Positions 53,205 to 61,014 of a stretch of DNA of 64,000 nt are shown piece by piece. Position 1 is the first letter of the stretch. Every line of letters starts with the position of its first letter. Source of the DNA: Nannocystis sp. (GTDB taxonomy: Bacteria > Myxococcota_A > Polyangia > Nannocystales > Nannocystaceae); the NCBI GenBank assembly GCA_016712315.1, contig JADJRG010000017.1:744001-808000 (forward strand), in the 5' to 3' direction. A program made the position numbers and the translations under genes. The notes below the pieces were generated by a model. The model was not told the origin of the DNA. It did no database searches and was given only the letters and a program-made list of their open reading frames with translations.

Positions 53205-53936
53205 TCAGCCGCGGCGGGCGATGCGGAAGCCGAGATCATCGATGCGGTAGGTCGGGTGGCTCTTGCGTCGGACGCCCGGGCGCAGCGTGGACTCGCGATC
53301 GGCGAAGCCCCCGCCGCGGAACACGCGATAGCTGCCGTAGACCGCCTCGTCGAAGAGGTCCTCGCACCACTCCCAGACGTTGCCCAGCATGTCGAAGAGG
53401 CCGTGCCCGTTTGCCGCCTTGAGCCCGACGTCGTGCACCACGTCGGCCGCGTTGTCGGCGTACCACGCGACCGCGTCGAGGTCGTCCGGTCGCTCCCCGC
53501 AGGCGTGCTGCCACTCTGCTTCCGTCGGCAGGCGATAGCCCGAGGCGTCGTCGTCGCGGACGGCGCCGTCGCCGTCGATGTCGTAGGCCGGCGCGAGCCC
53601 TGCGAGCAGCGAGAGGGTGTTGCAGAAGCCTACGGCGTCGAGCCACGAGACCAGAGTGATCGGCTGGTTCGCGGTCATCGACGGCGGTGCGGGCGCGCCA
53701 CGACCGAGTGCCCACAGCGCCTGGGTCACTGGGACTGCCGCGAGGGAAAACGCCGCGACGGTGACGACCCGCGGCTCGCGTCGCGGTTGCGCGACGTCGC
53801 GCGAGAAGAACGGCTGTCGTGGTGAGGTCGGCGAGAGCTTTTGGGTCACGCCGGCGTCGCGGATCGTGACGACCCCCGCCGGAATCTCGCGGAGCGAGCG
53901 CTCGACGAGCGCGACGGCGCCGTGGTCGTTCTGCAT
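53205..53936 (-). CDS. Formylglycine-generating-enzyme/SUMF1-like protein
   Basis: 243 aa. FGE-sulfatase fold markers in order: VTQALWALGRG, PITLVSWLDAVGFCNTLS, GYRLPTEAEWQHACG, GHGLFDMLGNVWEWCEDLFD and RVFRGGGFADRESTLRPGVR ending DDLGFRIARR. The copper-binding Cys pair of true FGE is not evident, so this is more likely one of the many non-catalytic or ergothioneine-type family members. Start at 53936 (MQNDHGAVALVERSLREIPA), since the upstream frame is unrelated relic. Confidence 0.87.
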   Translation of the reverse strand: MQNDHGAVALVERSLREIPAGVVTIRDAGVTQKLSPTSPRQPFFSRDVAQPRREPRVVTVAAFSLAAVPVTQALWALGRGAPAPPSMTANQPITLVSWLDAVGFCNTLSLLAGLAPAYDIDGDGAVRDDDASGYRLPTEAEWQHACGERPDDLDAVAWYADNAADVVHDVGLKAANGHGLFDMLGNVWEWCEDLFDEAVYGSYRVFRGGGFADRESTLRPGVRRKSHPTYRIDDLGFRIARRG

Positions 53937-54034
53937 GGCGGACTCCGAGGGCACCAGCGCATATACCACGCAGCCAGCCTCGGCCTCGGCCGCAACGACT
54001 CGAGATCCTGAGCCCGGCGCGGGCCGCCGCGCGC

Positions 54035-54395
54035 TCAGCGCCTGGGCAGGAAGTCCTCGGCGAGGAGGCTGCGGGCCGAGCCGCCGCCGGCCGAGCCGCC
54101 GCCGGCCGCCTCGATCGTCGGGATCGCCACCGACACCAGCCCGGTCGCCGCCTCGAGGGTCCGGCGCTGGTCCGCCCGGAGGGCCGCGAGCGCGGTCGTC
54201 GAGAGGACCATCTGCGGCGATCCGTCGGCGCCCGCGAGCTGGAGAATGGAGCATGTTGCCGGCGAAGGCGTCGATCTGGCCGGGGTCGAGGTCGATGAGC
54301 GGGCCGCGGGCCGCGAGCGCGTCGACCAGCGCCGGCCGCTCGCGCGGGTCGATCGCCGCGAGGCCGCAGAGCGCCCGGCTCGAATTTGGGCTTTG
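54035..54395 (-). pseudogene. ctlX: CtlX (arginine deiminase-like) C-terminal relic
   Basis: ALCGLAAIDPRERPALVDAL, IDLDPGQIDAFAGNML, then in another frame LQLAGADGSPQMVLSTTALA and IPTIEAAGGGSA...LLAEDFLP are the C-terminal part of CtlX-type citrulline/arginine hydrolases, including the catalytic Cys region where SARCMLAE is expected; here it reads SARSLLAE, so Cys is Ser. A 7-base insertion near 54245 breaks the frame and GGGSA is duplicated. The N-terminus is replaced by the low-GC profilin island. Confidence 0.82.
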
Positions 54396-54411
54396 AAACC
54401 CATACGCGCGC

Positions 54412-54435
54412 CAAGAACTTTTTTTAAAGTTCTTG
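54412..54435. promoter_or_regulatory. Perfect 10-bp palindrome at the profilin promoter
   Basis: CAAGAACTTT-TTTT-AAAGTTCTTG, followed in overlap by TTGACA (54433-54438), a perfect -35 hexamer; I see no convincing -10. It marks the left end of the low-GC island. It may be an operator, a terminator or the end of the inserted DNA. Confidence 0.55.
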
Positions 54436-54490
54436 ACAGAAAATAGCGATGCTTTTCCGCTGAACGGAGACATCTTTCGGGAGTTTTACT

Positions 54491-54886
54491 ATGACGCAAT
54501 GGCAGGGTTTCGTAGACAACAACTTGACCGGGACGGGGTTTGTGACAATGGGTGCTATTTTGGGCACCAACGGTAGTATGTGGGCGTTCACTCCGGGGCT
54601 TCCGCTTACGCAGGCCGAGGCCATGGCGATCGTGAAGGCTTTTTCAGATATTGACCCAGCGTGGAGAACGGGGCTGATGGTTGGTGGCCAAAAATATTCT
54701 GTCATCAGGGATACACAGGCTAGCTCCGTTTCCGTATTGAAGTGCATGAAAGGTATGAGCGGCTTTGTGGCGAATAAGACAGCCAAAAGTGTAGTGTTTG
54801 GGATGTTCAATGAGACGATACAACCGGCCCAGGCCGCAAATGTAGTCGCTCAATTGGCTAACTACCTGACACACCAAGGTTATTAA
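54491..54886 (+). CDS. Profilin (eukaryote-type actin-binding protein)
   Basis: 131 aa, full profilin length. Starts TQWQGFVDNNLTGTGFVTMG (family: SWQxYVDxxL), then ILGTNGSMWAFTPGLPL, GLMVGGQKYSVIRD, the KTAKSVVFGMFNE strand and QPAQAANVVAQLANYLTHQG plus a final Tyr. The aromatic residues of the poly-proline groove (Trp4, Phe7, the MWAF Trp, C-terminal Tyr) are kept. Profilins bind actin monomers and Pro-rich peptides. GGGAG lies 8 nt before the ATG, so it is adapted for bacterial translation. GC content is visibly near 50% against ~70% around it: recent transfer. A weak hairpin CTGTT-CAAAA-AACAG (54888-54902) follows the stop. Confidence 0.9.
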   Translation: MTQWQGFVDNNLTGTGFVTMGAILGTNGSMWAFTPGLPLTQAEAMAIVKAFSDIDPAWRTGLMVGGQKYSVIRDTQASSVSVLKCMKGMSGFVANKTAKSVVFGMFNETIQPAQAANVVAQLANYLTHQGY

Positions 54887-54922
54887 GCTGTTCAAAAAAC
54901 AGGCTGTCGTCAGCACTGCGCA

Positions 54923-55510
54923 TCATCGCCAACCGACACGGCGGAGCCACGCCTCGGCTTCGCGCTGCTTGGCGGCAGGGTCGCGTGGTGGCCGTTCGCC
55001 GTCGGCGGGCTCGCGGCGCCAGACGATGGGCGGCAATGCCGCTGTAGCCCGGCGTTCGTCGACCGTCTCCGGGTCCTCTACGCCACCCATCGGAACCAGC
55101 GCCGTGCCTTCGTCGTTCCAGTCGAACTGTGTGCCGTAACGTTGAAGGCGGCCTTCGAACACGCGGATGCGGTCCTCGAGCATCGCGACCTCGGCGGGAG
55201 GAGTGTCTGGGTCCGCGGCGATGATCGGCAGCATCGCTCGTAGGAACACCGGCTCGCCGATCGCGTGTTGCACGATCCGCCACGCGGCGTTCGCGGCGGC
55301 GTCTCCGACCTTCGATCGTCCAGGCCAGCCCACGCGAGCCACCACCTCACGAAGCTGCGCGGCGTTCGATCGATGCACGGCCTCCATCTCGGGGTGATAC
55401 CCATCGAAGAGCGAGCCGTCTGCAGCCAGTCGAGCGCGGACCTCGTCGTCGTGAGCGATGAGCGCGAGCAGCCTGGCCGCACATTCGGTGTAGGAGGGGT
55501 CTTCGCTCAC
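54923..55510 (-). CDS. DUF6624 family protein
   Basis: 195 aa from GTG at 55510. DDEVRARLAADGSLFDGYHP, MEAVHRSNAAQLREVVARVG, GWPGRSKVGDAAANAAWRIV, QHAIGEPVFLRAMLPIIAAD and AMLEDRIRVFEGRLQRYGTQ follow the helical DUF6624 family closely. Function unknown. The open frame extends further upstream but without homology and into repeat E, so GTG is the likely start. Confidence 0.8.
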   Translation of the reverse strand: MSEDPSYTECAARLLALIAHDDEVRARLAADGSLFDGYHPEMEAVHRSNAAQLREVVARVGWPGRSKVGDAAANAAWRIVQHAIGEPVFLRAMLPIIAADPDTPPAEVAMLEDRIRVFEGRLQRYGTQFDWNDEGTALVPMGGVEDPETVDERRATAALPPIVWRREPADGERPPRDPAAKQREAEAWLRRVGWR

Positions 55511-55670
55511 GATGCCAAGAGCGTGCACCGATCGTCGGCAGCGGTCGAGCCGACCAGTCCGCCTCCTGCGTCGGCCCAGCCGCCTCGCGGAGCGCCTCTG
55601 GCAGGCTGGTGGAAGGCGTGGGCGCGCTGCGCCAGCGCTCGATGACGGGGCGCGGATGCGCGAGGCGCGC

Positions 55671-55808
55671 TTTTGCCAAGATTTTGCCAAACTTGAGTCT
55701 CACCCGGACCTTCCCGGACATGACCGGGGTCGGGACCCCCCCGCCAGAACGCCCGATTTCGTGGGATTGCAGCCGATCTGCGGGATGGGCGCGTTCTGGC
55801 GGGGGGGG
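55671..55808 (+). repeat. Junction element E, copy 2
   Basis: TTTTGCCAAGATTTTGCC (55671-55688; heptamers 11 bp apart), ~45 bp spacer, then core 55736-55808: CCCCCGCCAGAACGCCCGA, CGTGGGATTGCAGCCGATC, and GGGCGCGTTCTGGCGGGGG, whose two ends pair (CCGCCAGAACGC/GCGTTCTGGCGG). It abuts the point where the FG-GAP gene is cut. Confidence 0.8.
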
Positions 55809-57531
55809 AGACGATCTCGGCCTTGAAGTCGCCGTCGACGTCGGCGATCACGGGGTACTCGGTGCGCGTTCGTGAGGAGTTGCGGTCACGGAGGAGGACC
55901 TCGGCGTCGGTCATGATGCCGTCGCAGGCCGGCCCGGGCGGGTCGAGCTGGCAGTCGGGTTCGACTCCGGGGTAGATGCGGATGTACACCTCGTCGTTGT
56001 AGACGACCTCGTTGCGGCCGTCGCCGTCGAAGTCGAAGACGGAGGAGCCGGTGACCTGCGAGGAGCCGTCTTGGGTGACAGCCTCCCAGAGCTTGGTGAG
56101 CGCGTTGGCCTTGGCGTCGAACTTGAGGACGATGTAACGAGTCGAGCCGGCGGCGGCGATCTCGGGGATCTCATCGCCGTCGAAGTCGGCGATGTTGGGC
56201 GGGCCTCCGCGGCCTCCGCCAGGGATCGAGAACTGCGCGCGGATGGCGCCCGTTTGGCCGTTGAGCACATAGATCCGGGTGTTGGCGACGAGCACGACCT
56301 CGGGCTTTTCATCTTTGTCGAGGTCGGCGATCCCGCAGAACCCGTCAGGTGCGGCGGAGTTCCAGAGGATCGCGCCGCCGAAGGTGTTGTCGGCGACCTT
56401 GCCCGTATAGGTGTAGGCGGTGCGGCCGCTGATCAGCTCAGGGCGGCCGTCTCCGTTGAGATCCGCGATGCAGGAGATGGGACCCTGGCCGTTGCTGCCG
56501 ACCGAGCCCGAGCCCTCATAGAGCTTCTTGCCGAGGTTGTCGTAGACGGCGCGGCCGAAGGCGATCTCTGGCGCGCCCTCGCCGTCAAAATTGGCGATCG
56601 CGACGGAGCCGCTGTTCTCGCCGCCCGTGAACAGATCAGACTTCCACATCGGGGTGCCGTCGTTGTCGATGGCGATCAGGTACTTGCCGTCGCCCTGCGA
56701 GACGACCTCGGCGAGCCCGTCGCCGTCGATGTCGCCGGCGGCAGGGTTGGAGGTGGAGTCGGTCCGATAGGCGGGATCCGTGACGGTCCAGACCTTGGCG
56801 CCATTGTCGCCGCGGATCGCCCGGAGTACGCCGTTGGTGGTGAATGACGAGCCGGTGTAGCTGTTGAAGATGATCTCGGGGACGCAGTCGAGGTCGAGAT
56901 CGGCGACGACGGGGGTGGAGGAGACCTGGTAGTGGGTCGGCATGTCGTCTTGGCCAGGCTCGACGTGCATCCAGGTGACGGCGCACTGGCCCTGATCACA
57001 GACCTCGGCGATCTGACACTGGCTGTCGTTGTTGCAGGTGAAGCTGCCGCGCTTGCCCCACGTGAACTGCGGGCTCGGCTGGATGCTGCCGATGTTGGGG
57101 ATAAACTGACAGTCGAGGTTGGCCTTGCTGGGCAGACAGATCCCGAGGTCGACCTCGCAGACGAAGCCGTCCGGGCACTCGCTCTCGAGGCGGGTGGCGC
57201 AGACGTTGGCCGCGCAGATCGGGCCAGGGGTGACGCACTGGTCGAAGTAGCAGAGATCCCCCTCACCGCAGCACTCCTGCTGAGGCCCGCACGGCGGCGG
57301 TCCGCCGCAGTCCTTTAGGCATTGACCGTCCGTGCAGAGCTGATCAGGGGCGCAGCACGCGTCGCCACAGACGTTCTCAGGCTCGCATGCTTGGGTGTCG
57401 CTGTCGCTGTCGCTGTCGCTGTCGGTCGTGGTGACCGGGTTGGTGGTGCCGCTGTCCGTGGTGCCGGCGGTGGTGCCGGCGGTGGTGCCGGCGGTGGTGG
57501 TCTCGCTGGTCTGGGTGGTCGCCTCCGTCAT
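55809..57531 (-). pseudogene. FG-GAP/VCBS lipoprotein, cut at both ends
   Basis: Opens inside the Thr-rich linker (MTEATTQTSETTTAGTTAGT) with no signal peptide, directly beyond integrase 2. Then a Cys-rich head (CGDACCAPDQLCTDGQC, CGGPPPCGPQQECCGEGDLC) and seven or more FG-GAP blades with calcium loops such as DIDGDGLAEVV, DLNGDGRPELI, DFDGDEIPEIA and DFDGDGRNEVV. It is lost at DVDGDFKAEIV, where repeat E begins; the frame runs on to 55507 without meaning. The missing C-terminal blocks resemble the relics at 21106 and 13286. Confidence 0.88.
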
Positions 57532-57550
57532 GGAGTCGGCGCTCGGCCGC

Positions 57551-59095
57551 CTACTCGCTCGTGAGGGCTCCGCCTGGGGGGGCGGCCAATTTGGGCCTGG
57601 TTTGGGCCCCGGCGCCCGCGGGCTCGGCCGGGCGCCAGAAGGCGGCGGCCTCGAGCGCGGCGGTCTCAGCGGCGAGGTGGACGTAGCGCTGCGTGGTGGC
57701 GATCATCCCGTGGCGGGCGTGCGCTTGCAAGCGCCAAGGGTCACAGCCGCGCCGCGCGAGCACGGTCAGGCCGGTGTGCCGCAGCAGGTGCGGGCCGGTC
57801 CGACGGATCCCAGCGGCGTCCTGGATGCGTTTCAGCGCGTAGGCGATCGACTTCGTGCTGTGGTGCACCCACACGCCGCCGCAGCGGCGCGCGAGGACTT
57901 GATCGATCCGGCGCGGCACCTGCCGCAGCGCCGCTGCCAGCTCGGGCGTGAGCCCGACGGGTTTGGCGATCCCTCCCTTTGGGGTCGACGCGACCCCGTC
58001 GCTGAAGTTGTGGCGGATCATCATCAGCCCGGCCTCCAGGTCGAGATCCGCCCACTGTAGGGCGGCGACCTCGGCGACGCGAAGGCACCCGTGGACGAGG
58101 AGCAGCGCGAGCGCGAGCGCCTCGGGGCCCATGGCCGCGGCGGCCGCGAAGAGGCGCTCCAGCTCGGCTTCGGTGTAGACCTCGGGCTCCTTCGTGCGCT
58201 TCTCGCGGTCCTTGCGGATCCTCGCGATGTCCTCTTCGGCGATCACGTCCCAGTCCGCGGCGACGCGGAGGATCGTCCGCAGCTTGGCGATCACCTGGTT
58301 GCGCGCGCTCGGCTTCAGCTTCTCGATCGTCGCCCGCAGCCGCGCGAGGTCGGGTCGAGTGATGCTGTCGAGCGGGAACTTCCCGAGCGCGGGTCGCAGG
58401 TAGAGGCTCCACACGCTGAGGTAGTTGCGCCGCGTCGCCGGCTTGTGGCGCGCGAGATAGGACGACTCGAAGCGATCCCAAAAGTCCGCGAGGGTAGGGA
58501 CCTTCGGCTCAGCGCGGCTTGATCCGCGCCTCGGCTCGGCCCGGTGGACCGGCGCCGCTTCGTCCCCGCGTGCGGGCTTCGACGCGCGCCGAGATCGTTG
58601 AGGTGTGCTCTGTGGTTCGATAGGCCTCTCTTCCAGGCGGACCCCCATGAGCTCCGCCCAGATCTCGCGGCTCTGTCGGCGCGCCCAAACGAGCGCGGCG
58701 GCATGATCGAGCCCGGCCGGCGCGACCTTGCGGAGGCGTCGGCGAGGCTCGCCGGGGTTCATCTTGGGGATCTCGAAGGTCACGCGGAAACGACTCGGGT
58801 CGTGGTCGTAGGGGTGGATGGTGATGTTCACGGACGGCTCTTCTCTCGAGACGCCGTGGGTCTCCGCCACCCAAGAGAGCACATCCGAGCGCCGCCACGC
58901 AAGCCGTCCGGCCAGCTTCATGGGCTCGGGGAGGAGGCCGCGGTGCATCGCGTGACGCACGGCCTTCTCGCTGCGGCCGAGCAGCTCGGCGAGGTCATGG
59001 ACGTAGAGGATCCGGGGCAGATCCCCGGCTCCGTCGTCTTCCGATCCGCCGCGGTCACCACCATCAGCGCCGATCTGTCCGCGCCACCTCGCCGC
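57551..59095 (-). CDS. HTH-tyrosine recombinase, copy 2
   Basis: 514 aa. Same plan as copy 1: HTH at ~30-75 (VHDLAELLGRSEKAVRHAMH), arm-binding beta region (YDHDPSRFRVTFEIPKMNPG), linker, core-binding domain from VPTLADFWDRFESSYLARHK, catalytic Arg in LLVHGCLRVAEVAALQW, box HLLRHTGLTVLARRG and nucleophile Tyr in MIATTQRYVH. The ATG at 59095 follows GGGGGGTGGTG; the earlier ATG at 59131 would overlap element F copy C. Only ~35-40% similar to copy 1 by eye outside motifs, so not a fresh duplicate. Stop codon lies 20 bp from the cut FG-GAP gene. Confidence 0.93.
   Translation of the reverse strand, partial: AARWRGQIGADGGDRGGSEDDGAGDLPRILYVHDLAELLGRSEKAVRHAMHRGLLPEPMKLAGRLAWRRSDVLSWVAETHGVSREEPSVNITIHPYDHDPSRFRVTFEIPKMNPGEPRRRLRKVAPAGLDHAAALVWARRQSREIWAELMGVRLEERPIEPQSTPQRSRRASKPARGDEAAPVHRAEPRRGSSRAEPKVPTLADFWDRFESSYLARHKPATRRNYLSVWSLYLRPALGKFPLDSITRPDLARLRATIEKLKPSARNQVIAKLRTILRVAADWDVIAEEDIARIRKDREKRTKEPEVYTEAELERLFAAAAAMGPEALALALLLVHGCLRVAEVAALQWADLDLEAGLMMIRHNFSDGVASTPKGGIAKPVGLTPELAAALRQVPRRIDQVLARRCGGVWVHHSTKSIAYALKRIQDAAGIRRTGPHLLRHTGLTVLARRGCDPWRLQAHARHGMIATTQRYVHLAAETAALEAAAFWRPAEPAGAGAQTRPKLAAPPGGALTSE
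57590..57608 (+). repeat. TTTGGGCC doublet in the integrase-2 3' end
   Basis: TTTGGGCCTGGTTTGGGCC: two octamers 11 bp apart, in the last codons of integrase 2. Position and period equal those of the TTTTGCC doublet in integrase 1. Confidence 0.5.
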
Positions 59096-59126
59096 CATCA
59101 CCACCCCCCGGAGCCGCTGACGGCTC

Positions 59127-59187
59127 CCCATCGTTGAGGCTACGGAGCGGCCAGCCGGCCGTCAGCGGGAGAGTTCGCGCTGGGCGT
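59127..59187 (-). repeat. Element F, copy C
   Basis: CCCCATCGTTGAGGCTACGG, hairpin CGGCC-AGC-CGGCCG, then GTCAGCGGGAGAGTTCGCGC. Directly upstream of integrase 2. A separate perfect hairpin GAGCCG-CTGA-CGGCTC (59111-59126) sits between it and the start codon at 59095. Confidence 0.8.
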
Positions 59188-59499
59188 CGGCACGCGTCGA
59201 TCTCAGCCCAGTCTCGCGCGCGGCCAAGCGCGAGGGGTGCCTGGTCACCAGATGCTTTCATAACGTTAGGTCAACACCACCGGATGGCCGCGACCGCGCA
59301 ATCGGCCCGTACCACGTCCAGACCAGGGCTATACGCCTCCCCACACCAACGGCGGCCACTCCGTCGGCTCGGCCACTCCGTCGGCTCGGCCTCAACGCGC
59401 GCTCGCGGCGGCACGCCGAGGAGTTCGGTGAGGCTCGCGACAAGCTGGTCGACGAGCGGCTCGCATGGTCGTCGGAGCAGCGCTCGCTTCGCCGCGCCG

Positions 59500-59860
59500 G
59501 CCTCAAAGGCCCCCGCCAGGGTCGGCCGCGCGCCGAGGTTCCTCAGCCGGACGGTCAGCGCGCTCTCCTTGGGTAAGAACAACGTGTGGACATGGGGGTC
59601 GCTCTTCCCGAGCGTGAACGGCACCGGGTAGACCTTCTCCTCGACCGCGGCGCTCTGCCCCTTGATCTGCGCCTGTAACCCAAAGGCCACGAACCCCCGC
59701 GTTTGCTCCGCCGAGAGACCACTTTAAGCGAATACACGCCGGGCTTCAGCGCGATCGTATACCCCCCTTGAGCGTCGGTCTTGCCGCTCGCGACTGGCTC
59801 ATCAAGCGGCTCCTGCTCGATGAAGATCTCCGCCCCGGGTACTGGTTCTCCAAACGCCAT
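59500..59860 (-). pseudogene. Carboxypeptidase-regulatory-like domain relic
   Basis: FGEPVPGAEIFIEQEPLDEP, then KTDAQGGYTIALKPGVYSLK is a CarboxypepD_reg-like beta sandwich (an extracellular module). After ~59695 the protein continues in another frame with KVYPVPFTLGKSDPHVHTLF and LPKESALTVRLRNLG. N-terminus and C-terminus are both missing and the frame is broken. 59188-59499 carries no supported gene. Confidence 0.6.
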
Positions 59861-60662
59861 ACTGGATGTGGGCGACGATTTGGTCGAGGTGCTCGACGAC
59901 GGCGGTGTCGGCGGCGAGGATGACGTCGAGGGTGGCGGCGACCTCGGCGCGCTGGCGCTCGCCGCAGCGCTCGCGGAGGTCGCGGAGATCGGGGGCGAGG
60001 GCGCGGTCGACGACGGCGGCGCGGCAGGTGGCGGCGTGTTCGTCGGTCCAGGCGCGGATGAAGCCGTCCAGGGCGTCGACGACGTCGGTCGAGCGGGCGG
60101 CGTAAGGGAGGGCGGTGGCGAGGATCGCGGTGCGGGCGGCGGCGCGGCGCTCAGGGCTGTAGAGGGCGGCGACCTCGGCTTCGGGGGCGCGGCAGGCGGC
60201 GAGGTCGGCGGCGACGCGGGCGTCCCGCCACTGCCAGGCGGCGAGCGCGGTGAGGCCGAGGGCGGCGGTGAGGGCGGTGGCGACGGCGCCGCGCCGGCGG
60301 GTGCGCTCCGGGTCACGATCCAACTCGTCGAGGAGGTCCTTTACGCTGGACCAGCGCTCGGCGGGGTCCTGGGCGAGGCCGCGGAGGACAGCGCGGCGGA
60401 CGTGGGCGGGGACGGGGGAGTTCGTCGGAGGTGGGCTGATCTCGGCGGCGAGGATCGCCCGCTTGAGGTCGTCATAGCTCTTGCCGCGGAATGGGCGCTG
60501 GCCGTAGAGGGCCTCGTGGAGGGTGACGCAGAGGGCGAAGAGGTCGGAGCGAGCGTCAGCGGGGGCGTGGAGGAAGAGCTCAGGCGCCATGTAAGGGGGA
60601 GTGCCGCCGAGGAGGGTGGCCTGCGCGGAGGCGCTGGCGGCGGGGGGGGATCGGCGCCCCCG
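59860..60662 (-). pseudogene. Ser/Thr kinase, C-lobe and membrane part only
   Basis: Begins within the activation segment (ATLLGGTPPYMAPELFLHAP) and keeps SDLFALCVTLHEALYGQRPF, DPAERWSSVKDLLDELDRDP, a transmembrane helix (AVATALTAALGLTALAAW) and a Cys-bearing periplasmic start as in TPR kinases (AACRAPEAEVAALYSPERRA). Homology ends at EHLDQIVAHIQYG. N-lobe and catalytic loop are absent; they are what the relic at 9734-10336 retains. Confidence 0.85.
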
Positions 60663-60828
60663 GCAACTGCCCCCGGTACACGCGGTCGTACACCGCCCGG
60701 CGCGAGCAGTGTAGCCAGCCCGCGAGCTCGTCCGCGGTCATCAGCGGCGACACCGTCGACGCCCCTCCGCCTGGTGTGCTCGCCCCCGTCGTCGCCGGCC
60801 CCGAACGCTTATCCGTCACCGCCGCCAC
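60663..60828 (-). pseudogene. HTH relic of a recombinase-type gene, joined to the kinase relic
   Basis: LMTADELAGWLHCSRRAVYD, then RVYRGQLPGAPIPP is an excisionase-like HTH comparable to the start of integrases 1 and 2. It breaks off at a poly-C/G run (~60650) and runs into kinase DNA. Element F copy D lies 41 bp upstream. Confidence 0.7.
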
Positions 60829-60868
60829 CTCCGCTCCATGATCTACCTCCGCTGGGGCCCGTATAGAG

Positions 60869-60927
60869 CCCCATTTTTCGATGGTAAACGGTCGCCAGGC
60901 CGGTGTCAGCGGGAGTGATCGCGCAGG
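60869..60927 (-). repeat. Element F, copy D
   Basis: CCCCATTTTTCGATGGTAAA, CGGTCGCCAGGCCGGT, GTCAGCGGGAGTGATCGCGC. The most diverged copy (GAGAGTT to GAGTGAT), in the same position relative to an HTH gene start as A and C. Confidence 0.75.
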
Positions 60928-60962
60928 TGCCCAGCGCGCGACTGAGCCCGCGCTTGTGAGTT

Positions 60963-61013
60963 CTCATAACTATATCACGTTGACCCGGCCGGCCGGTCAC
61001 TGTTTCATAACCA
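60963..61013. promoter_or_regulatory. Two CATAAC sites upstream of the 94-aa gene
   Basis: TCTCATAAC (60962-60970) and TTTCATAAC (61003-61011) lie 41 bp apart, the second 3 bp before the ATG at 61015. Mirror-oriented GTTATGAAA copies stand before the next gene. Possible operator pair. Confidence 0.4.
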
Positions 61014-61014
61014 A

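Noticed and set aside
54491..54886. Plain eukaryotic contamination as explanation for profilin
   Set aside because: No intron, a good bacterial ribosome site and continuous joins to ctlX and DUF6624 DNA argue for a real bacterial locus, although only spanning reads can settle it.
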